Positions 6,557 through 12,612 of a stretch of 12,612 nt of DNA are shown here, piece by piece. Origin of the DNA: DATBWZ01 sp036514535. Its GTDB lineage: Bacteria > JAMCPX01 > DATBWZ01. The notes beneath the pieces are model-generated. The model worked only from the letters and a program-made list of their open reading frames with translations, was not told where the DNA came from and searched no databases. Both the position numbers and the translations under genes were made by a program. The first letter of the stretch is position 1; each line of letters begins with the position of its first letter. The stretch spans positions 1-12,612 of the forward strand of contig DATBWZ010000057.1 in the NCBI GenBank assembly GCA_036514535.1, read 5' to 3'.

Positions 6557-6682
6557 TTAATAAATCAAAGCCTCATTTCGGATAGATTCACCATTTTCTG
6601 GAACCACCACAAACAGATTTGCGGCTATATCAATACTGATGACAAGATCTTTGAGTTTCCTTTTAAATGGGTCAGTATGCCC
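6557..6682 (-). other. Open stretch in frame after the recG stop; possible gene remnant
   Basis: After the recG TAG (6683-6685) the same frame stays open for 41 codons to a TAA at 6557-6559. The translation contains a hydrophobic beta-like run, LVISIDIAANLFVVVPENGE, that resembles the RNase-H-like start of some transposases or nucleases (SID...VVV..ENGE). It has no start codon with a ribosome binding site. It may be a decayed fragment, for example of an IS110-type transposase, or chance; an open run of this length is not rare. The rest of the 6411-6682 spacer holds only the rpsP promoter; no terminator hairpin with a U-tract was found. Confidence 0.25.
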
Positions 6683-8785
6683 CTATCCCACTCTGGCGAG
6701 TTCAAGATTGTTCTTCCAGTATAGAGACAGGATGGTTTTGAGTATCTGGTTCTCGGGTTTTGTGAGCTCAGGGTCTGATTCAATCGCGCTAAAAGCCTCA
6801 TTCCTGGCATCGGAAAGAATCTTTGCGTCGCGCATCAGGTTAGCCACCCGGAAATCAGGCATTCCCCATTGCCGCGTGCCGATAAGATCGCCCGGGCCGC
6901 GAATTTTCAAATCCTCTTCAGCAATCCGGAATCCATCGTCTGTCTCCTTCATTATTTTCAGCCTTCTGTAAGCATCCTCGGTTGGTCTTCTATAGGCAAC
7001 AAGAATGCACTCTGCAGGGCTGTCGCTTCTTTTCACCCTGCCCCGTAGCTGATGGAGTTGTGAAAGACCGAACCTCTCCGCATGCTCAACTACCATCAAT
7101 GTCGCATTTGGAATATCTATTCCGACCTCTATCACTGTTGTTGAAACAAGCACATGGATGCTTCCATCCCTGAATTTTGACATTACATCCTCTTTCTCCT
7201 GAGATTTCATCCTGCCATGGAGTAATCCAATTTTAATGTCCGGGAAAATTTTTTCTCTGAATTCCTGAAACATCTGTTTTGCAGCCCTGAGTTCCAATTT
7301 TTCGGATTCTTCAATAAGGGGATAGACAATGTATGCCTGCTCACCCTTGTTCATCGCCTCTCTTATGCGATTGTAAACGGACAATCTATCTTTTCCATTC
7401 ACAACCCTTGTAAGGACGGGCTTCCTCCCGGGAGGCATTTCGTCAATAACCGATAAGTCCAGGTCGCCGTAGAGTGTCATTGAAAGCGTTCTTGGTATAG
7501 GCGTAGCTGTCATAACAAGGACATGTGGCTGACCGCCCTTTTTCTGGAGAAGTGAACGTTGCATCACTCCAAACCTGTGCTGTTCATCAACAATACATAG
7601 ACCGAGATTTTTGAATCTTACCGACTCCTGTATCAGGGCATGAGTGCCAATTACCATTTTAATGCTTCCATCTTCTATTTCTTCAAGCAATTTAGTTTTT
7701 TCACTCTTAGGAACATCCCCGGTGAGCAATGCAGAACGAATGTCTAAAGTATTCAGCCAGTTCCTGTACCTTAAAAAATGCTGCTCAGCAAGAATCTCGG
7801 TGGGCGCCATCAATGCAACCTGAAAACCACCCCCGATGCAGGTAAGCGCAGCAACGAATGCAACTACTGTCTTGCCACTGCCTACATCTCCCTGCAGAAG
7901 CCTGTGCATGGGATAGCTCCTGCTGAGATCTGCCTTTATCTCCATGACAACGCGCTCCTGCGCAGAGGTTAGTCTGAAGGGCAGCATATTTCTGAATTTT
8001 TCGTTTATGGAATCATCCGGAATTATCATTATCCCCTTTTCCTTTTCATACAGCTTCTTCTTATAAGCGAGTCCTACCTCAAGGAAGAATAATTCATCAA
8101 ATACAAGCCGCCTGTGGGCGGGAGATTCATAACGGTTCAATTTATCAACATCGTCAGAATCATCGGGGAAATGTATTTTTCTGAACGCCTCTCTAAGATA
8201 AATTAAATTAAATCGCTTCAGTCGCTCTTCGCTGAATGGCTCAGGAATAAAATCCAGATATTCCTGTGCAATCCTTTCCATAATACGTCTTAAGACCTTG
8301 GGATAAACCCCATCTATAGCGCTGTATATAGGAACTATTCTGTTGAAATTAAGGCTGTCAGGTTCGCCTTCGTTTCCACTATCAATAATTTCAACCTCTG
8401 GATGAATGAGCATCCTCTTTCCCCCGAAAAATTTCACCTCGCCATAGAAAACAACCTTCCTGCCTTTTTTGAAGATCTTCTGCATGTATATTGTCTTATA
8501 GTGAAACCACTTTGCAGTAAGCATGCCTGTTCCATCGCCTATGATTGCCTCAAATGCTTTTTTTCTGTACCCGCTCTCACCCGAAACAAGAACTTCACCC
8601 ATCACCACATGCTTTGCTCCGGGATTCAGATTTGCTATTTTTTTGATATTCCTCCGGTCTTCGTACCGCAGAGGATAAAAGTTGAGCGCATTCTCTATGG
8701 TGTCAATGCCTTTGGCTGAAAATCTTTTTGCAAGATTAGGACCTACGCCCCGGACAAACTGAATTGGCTTCTGGAGTTCTCTCAT
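6683..8785 (-). CDS. recG: ATP-dependent DNA helicase RecG
   Basis: RecG remodels stalled replication forks and branch-migrates Holliday junctions. The 700-residue protein has the wedge/OB-fold N-terminal domain (about 1-240, with VRGVGP at 11-16), then superfamily 2 motifs: Walker A GDVGSGKT (299-306), APTEILAEQH (328-337), the DEQH box (400-403), TATPIPRT (426-433), STTVIEVGID (548-557) and motif VI QLRGRVKR (579-586). The TRG translocation motif (about 617-640) is present as DGFRIAEEDLKIRGPG. Motif VI is normally QLRGRVGRG; here the central Gly is Lys585, while both arginines remain. The ATG overlaps the stop of the DUF1858 gene by 4 bp (ATGA), so translation is coupled. The TAG stop lies where family members normally end. 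Confidence 0.98.
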   Translation of the reverse strand: MRELQKPIQFVRGVGPNLAKRFSAKGIDTIENALNFYPLRYEDRRNIKKIANLNPGAKHVVMGEVLVSGESGYRKKAFEAIIGDGTGMLTAKWFHYKTIYMQKIFKKGRKVVFYGEVKFFGGKRMLIHPEVEIIDSGNEGEPDSLNFNRIVPIYSAIDGVYPKVLRRIMERIAQEYLDFIPEPFSEERLKRFNLIYLREAFRKIHFPDDSDDVDKLNRYESPAHRRLVFDELFFLEVGLAYKKKLYEKEKGIMIIPDDSINEKFRNMLPFRLTSAQERVVMEIKADLSRSYPMHRLLQGDVGSGKTVVAFVAALTCIGGGFQVALMAPTEILAEQHFLRYRNWLNTLDIRSALLTGDVPKSEKTKLLEEIEDGSIKMVIGTHALIQESVRFKNLGLCIVDEQHRFGVMQRSLLQKKGGQPHVLVMTATPIPRTLSMTLYGDLDLSVIDEMPPGRKPVLTRVVNGKDRLSVYNRIREAMNKGEQAYIVYPLIEESEKLELRAAKQMFQEFREKIFPDIKIGLLHGRMKSQEKEDVMSKFRDGSIHVLVSTTVIEVGIDIPNATLMVVEHAERFGLSQLHQLRGRVKRSDSPAECILVAYRRPTEDAYRRLKIMKETDDGFRIAEEDLKIRGPGDLIGTRQWGMPDFRVANLMRDAKILSDARNEAFSAIESDPELTKPENQILKTILSLYWKNNLELARVG

Positions 8786-9009
8786 CCCCTTCTTTTGGAA
8801 TTTTTTACCGCTTCGTTCAGTTCCACAAGCAATTTCTCAATCTCTTTTCCATGATGAACAGCAGCAATGCTCAAATGCTCTGTATCTGCACCACTGCATG
8901 AAAGGCAGTCCATCCGGTGTTCATGAAAAATCTTTGCAGTCTCGGGGAATTTTTTTAAAATTTCCCCTATTTTCATATCTGCTTTTATTTTTTCATCTAT
9001 CGTTTTCAT
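8782..9009 (-). CDS. DUF1858 CxxC redox-disulfide small protein
   Basis: This 75-residue protein matches the DUF1858 domain, seen also in hybrid-cluster-protein-associated redox disulfide proteins. It has an N-terminal helix (IGEILKKFPETAKIFHEH), then MDCLSCSGA with Cys35 and Cys38, and the typical ending with conserved HG and a Leu-rich helix (AAVHHGKEIEKLLVELNEAV). The CxxC could form a reversible disulfide or bind a metal; the function is not established, although the family is common in anaerobes. AGGGA precedes the ATG. It is 11 bp after greA and overlaps recG by 4 bp, placing a putative redox-responsive protein between a transcription factor and a DNA repair helicase. Confidence 0.88.
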   Translation of the reverse strand: MKTIDEKIKADMKIGEILKKFPETAKIFHEHRMDCLSCSGADTEHLSIAAVHHGKEIEKLLVELNEAVKNSKRRG

Positions 9010-9020
9010 CTAATTCCCTG

Positions 9021-9497
9021 TCAAATAAATTCAATTTTAAGTATCTCAAATGTATGCGTTCCGGCAGGAACTATCACTGTCGCCTCATCCCCGATATTCT
9101 TACCTATTAGCCCTCTCGCCATAGGTGATGCAACAGAAATTTTTCCATTACTGGCATCCGACTCAAATTCGCCAACGATTTTATATTTCAGAATCTTTTC
9201 GCTATCAAGGTCCATCAGGGTTACCGTAGCGCCGAAGACTACCCTGTCGCTTTTGGTTTTTTTATAATCAATAATATTGGCAACAGAAAGATTATGTTCA
9301 ATCTCGGCAATCTTTGCCTCCACCATCGCATGTCTCTCCCGCGCCGCGTCGTATTCCGCATTCTCAGAAAGATCTCCGAATGCCCTGGCTGTTGCGAGTT
9401 CTTCAACAATCTTCGGTCTATCATACTTTTTTAATTGCTTTAGTTTATCTTCAAGCATTCTGAATCCTTCCGGAGTAATAGGAATTCGCTGTTCCAT
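9021..9497 (-). CDS. greA: Transcription elongation factor GreA
   Basis: GreA enters the RNA polymerase secondary channel and stimulates cleavage of backtracked transcripts. The 158-residue protein has the N-terminal coiled coil with PITPEGFRMLEDKL (6-19), and the tip loop RAFGDLSENAEY (38-49) with the acidic residues Asp42 and Glu45 that coordinate the catalytic Mg2+ in E. coli GreA. The C-terminal FKBP-like domain contains PMARGLIGKNIGDEATV. The frame is open further upstream into carB, but the ATG at 9497 is set by an AGGAGG 5 nt before it and by the family's normal length. It lies 1 nt after the carB stop. Confidence 0.97.
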   Translation of the reverse strand: MEQRIPITPEGFRMLEDKLKQLKKYDRPKIVEELATARAFGDLSENAEYDAARERHAMVEAKIAEIEHNLSVANIIDYKKTKSDRVVFGATVTLMDLDSEKILKYKIVGEFESDASNGKISVASPMARGLIGKNIGDEATVIVPAGTHTFEILKIEFI

Positions 9498-9498
9498 C

Positions 9499-12400
9499 TC
9501 ATCCTCCTGCTTTATGCCTTGCGGCAACTGTTTTATTATACTCCTGAATGCTCTTAACCTGAATATTTTTTTTGTCAATTTCCCCCATTGCATCCGCCAC
9601 AATTTTCGCCGCTGATATCGTCGTAAAATACGGGACATTGTATGTGATCGCGCTCCGCCTTATTTCAAAAGAATCCTCTGTCGCTTTCTTGCCGAACGTC
9701 GTGTTGATTACCATTGCTATCTCGCCGTTTTTTATAAGATCAACAATATGCGGCCTACCTTCCATAACCTTCAGCACCTTTTCGGCATTGACACCGTTAT
9801 TGACCAAAACATTGTATGTTCCGTAGGTAGCTACGATTTTGAAGCCAATCTGCGACAGTTTTTGCGCAATGGGGACCACAGATGTTTTGTCGCTGTCCTT
9901 AACACTGATGAAAACCTTACCTGAACGGGGGGGCGGATTGCCTGCGGCAATCTCAGCTTTTAAAAAAGCGAGCATAAAGTTTTCATCAATTCCCATCACC
10001 TCGCCTGTGGATTTCATCTCCGGGCTGAGAATAGTGTCAACACCTATGAATTTTATAAATGGAAAAACTGATTCCTTCACAGCATAATGCGAAGGAACTA
10101 TATCATCTGACAGCCCAAATTCCTTCAAAGCCCTTCCAAGCATGATCTTGGAGGCTATCTTGGCAAGCGGAATCCCCACAGCCTTGGATATAAACGGCAC
10201 GGTTCTTGAGGCACGGGGGTTCACCTCAAGTATGAATACATCTTCGTCTTTGACAGCAAACTGGATGTTCAGCAGGCCTATAACATTCAATTCTTTTGCG
10301 AGTATTTTTGTAATCCGCTTTATTTCATTAATTATATTTTTTTTCAGAGAAAAAGGCGGCAAAGACATTGCGCTGTCTCCTGAATGAACGCCGGCTTGTT
10401 CTATATGCTCCAATATGCCGCCAATGAATACATCCCTGCCGTCCGAAACAGCATCAACATCCACCTCGGTTGCGTCCCCGATATATTTATCAACCAATAC
10501 CGGGTGATCCTCGGAAACCATGACCGCTGTGTTTATGTAATTCCTGAGTTCCAAAATATCATAAACAATTTCCATTCCCCTCCCGCCCAGGACATAGGAT
10601 GGCCTTACCATTACCGGATAACCTATCCTTTCGGCAATCTTTTCTGCCTCCTCTCCGGAAAAACCCACGCCGCTCGGCGCCTGTTTTAACCCGAGCCTGT
10701 CCACCAATTGGCTGAACCTGCCCCTGTCCTCGGCAACATCAATGCTGTCGGGGCTCGTTCCAAGAATTTTCACATTTGCAGATTCAAGGGGTATTGCGAG
10801 TTTCAGCGGTGTCTGCCCGCCAAATTGAACTATCACACCAACAGGTTTTTCCCTGTCAATTATACTCATCACATCCTCAAATGTCAGAGGTTCAAAATAC
10901 AATCTGTCCGAGATATCATAATCCGTGCTCACGGTTTCGGGATTGCAGTTTATCATGATAGTCTCATAGCCCTCCTCCCTGAGGGCGAAACACGCGTGGA
11001 CACAGCAGTAATCAAACTCTATACCCTGCCCTATCCTGTTTGGGCCGCTGCCTAAAATCACCACTTTCTTTTTCTCTCCGGGAAGGAACTCTTCTTTTCC
11101 GTCATAGGTTGAATAGAAGTACGGAGTGTATGCTTCAAATTCCGCCGCGCAGGTATCCACGACCTTGTAACTCGGGGTTATACCTGCTTCCATCCTCAGT
11201 CTTTTGATCTCCCCATTCTTATAGCCTGTAATTTCCTCAATCCTCCTGTCAGAAAAGCCATATTCCTTTGCTTTTTTCAGAAGTGAGGGAGAAATTACCT
11301 TTTCAGGGACAGATTTTTTCAATTCTTCCTCAAGATCAATTATCTGCTTTATATTATTAAGAAACCAGGGGTCTATCTTGGTTTTCTCCTGGATCTCCGC
11401 AACAGTACACTTATATCTTAATGCCTCTGCAATATACCAAAGACGCTCTGCTGTCGGGATTCGCAGGTATCTCGTTATCTGCTCAAGGATGGACCGCTCT
11501 GACATCCCTTTCTCCTCAAAGGATTTCATCTTTCTTTCAAATCCGTAACTTCCCGTCTCAAGCGACCTTATCGCTTTGTTCAATGCCTCCTTAAATGTCC
11601 TTCCTATAGCCATAACCTCTCCGACAGATTTCATCTGCGTTGTGAGTGTCTCGTCAGCCTTAGGAAATTTCTCAAATGCGAATCTTGGAACCTTAACAAC
11701 AACATAATCAAGGGTTGGCTCAAATGACGCAGGGGTATTTTGGGTAATATCATTGGGGATCTCATCCAATGTGTATCCAATTGCCAATTTGCTGGCAATC
11801 TTTGCTATCGGAAATCCTGTTGCCTTTGAAGCAAGGGCAGAACTCCTTGAGACCCTGGGATTCATCTCTATTACAAGAAGCCGCCCATCCTGAGGGTTAA
11901 CAGCAAACTGAATATTTGACCCCCCCGTGTCAACACCTATTTCTCTGATAATCTTTATCGCCGCATCCCTCATCAATTGGTATTCTTTATCGGTGAGGGT
12001 CTGAGCAGGGGCAACTGTTATGCTGTCCCCGGTATGCACCCCCATGGGGTCAAAGTTTTCTATGGAGCATATAATAACAACATTATCTTTATTGTCCCGC
12101 ATCACCTCAAGCTCAAATTCCTTCCAACCCTCAACTGACTTTTCAATGAGGATCTCGCGGACCGGGCTGGAGCTAAGCCCCCACTCAACCTGTTCATCAA
12201 ATTCGTCTATGTTATATGCTATACCTCCGCCTGTCCCTCCCAGAGTAAATGATGGACGCAGGACAAGAGGAAATCCTATCTTATCTGCAATCTTCATAGC
12301 CTCCGCTTTTGAATGGGCATAACCGCTTTCCGGTACTTCAAGATTAATTTTGCGCATTGCTTCCTTAAAAAGTGCCCGGTCTTCTGCTCTCTTGATAGCG

Positions 12401-12612
12401 TTTATATTAGCGCCAATAAGTTCAACTTTGTATTTTTCAAGAACCCCTCGTTCCGCTAAAGCTATTGCAAGATTAAGAGCTGTCTGCCCGCCAATAGTAG
12501 GGAGAATAGCATCTGGCTTTTCCCTCGCAATTATCATCTCCAAAAATTCCGGTGTAAGCGGCTCAATATAGGTCGCATCGGCAAACTCGGGATCTGTCAT
12601 TATTGTGGCAGG
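9499..12612 (-). CDS. carB: Carbamoyl-phosphate synthase large subunit (5' partial)
   Basis: CarB makes carbamoyl phosphate from bicarbonate, ATP and glutamine-derived ammonia (supplied by CarA) for arginine and pyrimidine synthesis. The frame runs off the window edge: codons before the first visible ATG (12600) read PATI, matching the family PATIMTDPE motif. About 35 N-terminal residues are missing from a protein normally near 1070; 1037 are visible. Both ATP-grasp halves are complete in their visible parts: GGTGGGIAYN and EMNPRVSRSSALASKATG in the first, and GSGPNRIGQGIEFDYC, NCNPETVSTDYD, GGRGMEIVYD and EVNPRASRTVPFISKA in the second. A C-terminal MGS-like regulatory domain (TYGTYNVL, EGRPHIVDLI, NTTFG, FEIRRSAI) follows. 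carB heads the visible carB-greA-DUF1858-recG unit; its promoter and carA are presumably outside the window. Confidence 0.98.
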   Translation of the reverse strand, partial: PATIMTDPEFADATYIEPLTPEFLEMIIAREKPDAILPTIGGQTALNLAIALAERGVLEKYKVELIGANINAIKRAEDRALFKEAMRKINLEVPESGYAHSKAEAMKIADKIGFPLVLRPSFTLGGTGGGIAYNIDEFDEQVEWGLSSSPVREILIEKSVEGWKEFELEVMRDNKDNVVIICSIENFDPMGVHTGDSITVAPAQTLTDKEYQLMRDAAIKIIREIGVDTGGSNIQFAVNPQDGRLLVIEMNPRVSRSSALASKATGFPIAKIASKLAIGYTLDEIPNDITQNTPASFEPTLDYVVVKVPRFAFEKFPKADETLTTQMKSVGEVMAIGRTFKEALNKAIRSLETGSYGFERKMKSFEEKGMSERSILEQITRYLRIPTAERLWYIAEALRYKCTVAEIQEKTKIDPWFLNNIKQIIDLEEELKKSVPEKVISPSLLKKAKEYGFSDRRIEEITGYKNGEIKRLRMEAGITPSYKVVDTCAAEFEAYTPYFYSTYDGKEEFLPGEKKKVVILGSGPNRIGQGIEFDYCCVHACFALREEGYETIMINCNPETVSTDYDISDRLYFEPLTFEDVMSIIDREKPVGVIVQFGGQTPLKLAIPLESANVKILGTSPDSIDVAEDRGRFSQLVDRLGLKQAPSGVGFSGEEAEKIAERIGYPVMVRPSYVLGGRGMEIVYDILELRNYINTAVMVSEDHPVLVDKYIGDATEVDVDAVSDGRDVFIGGILEHIEQAGVHSGDSAMSLPPFSLKKNIINEIKRITKILAKELNVIGLLNIQFAVKDEDVFILEVNPRASRTVPFISKAVGIPLAKIASKIMLGRALKEFGLSDDIVPSHYAVKESVFPFIKFIGVDTILSPEMKSTGEVMGIDENFMLAFLKAEIAAGNPPPRSGKVFISVKDSDKTSVVPIAQKLSQIGFKIVATYGTYNVLVNNGVNAEKVLKVMEGRPHIVDLIKNGEIAMVINTTFGKKATEDSFEIRRSAITYNVPYFTTISAAKIVADAMGEIDKKNIQVKSIQEYNKTVAARHKAGG
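9503..9508 (-). promoter_or_regulatory. Ribosome binding site that fixes the greA start
   Basis: A perfect AGGAGG inside the last codons of carB, 5 nt before the greA ATG at 9497. It argues against starts further upstream, which would overlap carB extensively. Confidence 0.85.

Noticed and set aside
6500..6586. 28-codon plus-strand frame after a TTGACA-like sequence in the recG-rpsP gap
   Set aside because: No ribosome binding site, no -10 box at a useful distance and no protein-like composition.
9498..9638. A longer greA reading frame starting at 9638
   Set aside because: The extra 47 residues overlap carB, are basic and unlike GreA, while the ATG at 9497 has a perfect AGGAGG and gives the normal family length.
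10384..11055. Plus-strand open frames opposite carB
   Set aside because: They are antisense shadows of the highly conserved carB coding sequence, with no start signals.

Overview
The window is a gene-dense bacterial chromosome segment with moderate GC and no RNA genes, CRISPR arrays or intact mobile elements. Thirteen protein-coding genes are supported. All but the first lie on the minus strand, so the transcriptional order runs from high to low coordinates. The carB-greA adjacency and the presence of a TRAP binding protein suggest a Gram-negative anaerobe or facultative anaerobe of the Deltaproteobacteria/Nitrospirota type, possibly an uncultured lineage. That placement is an inference from gene content, not from a marker phylogeny.

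Region A (12612 to 6683, minus) is a tight unit: carB (5' end outside the window), greA, a small DUF1858 CxxC redox-disulfide protein, and recG. The gaps are 1 nt, 11 nt and a 4-nt ATGA overlap. It joins arginine/pyrimidine precursor synthesis, transcript-cleavage rescue of RNA polymerase and recombination/replication-fork repair.

Region B (6682 to 6411) is the only sizeable gap (272 bp). It holds a near-consensus sigma70-type promoter (TTGACT, 17 bp, TATATT) driving the next operon, and an open stretch of about 41 codons in frame after the recG stop.

Region C (6410 to 801, minus) is a translation operon with an unusual membership: rpsP (S16), khpA (KH domain), trmD, rplS (L19), a membrane-embedded Rad50/YhaN-like ATPase, yraN (nuclease-fold protein), an exported protein of unknown function and a HIT-family hydrolase. 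rimM, normally between khpA and trmD, is missing, and the slot commonly held by rnhB between rplS and yraN is occupied by the ATPase. The ATPase stop is directly followed by the yraN start, which makes the pair a candidate ATPase-nuclease module and the most interesting part of the window.

Region D (1 to 789, plus) is the 3' part of a TRAP-transporter solute-binding protein gene, convergent with region C. It seems to lack the conserved carboxylate-binding arginine, and its first 78 bp are strikingly GC-rich.
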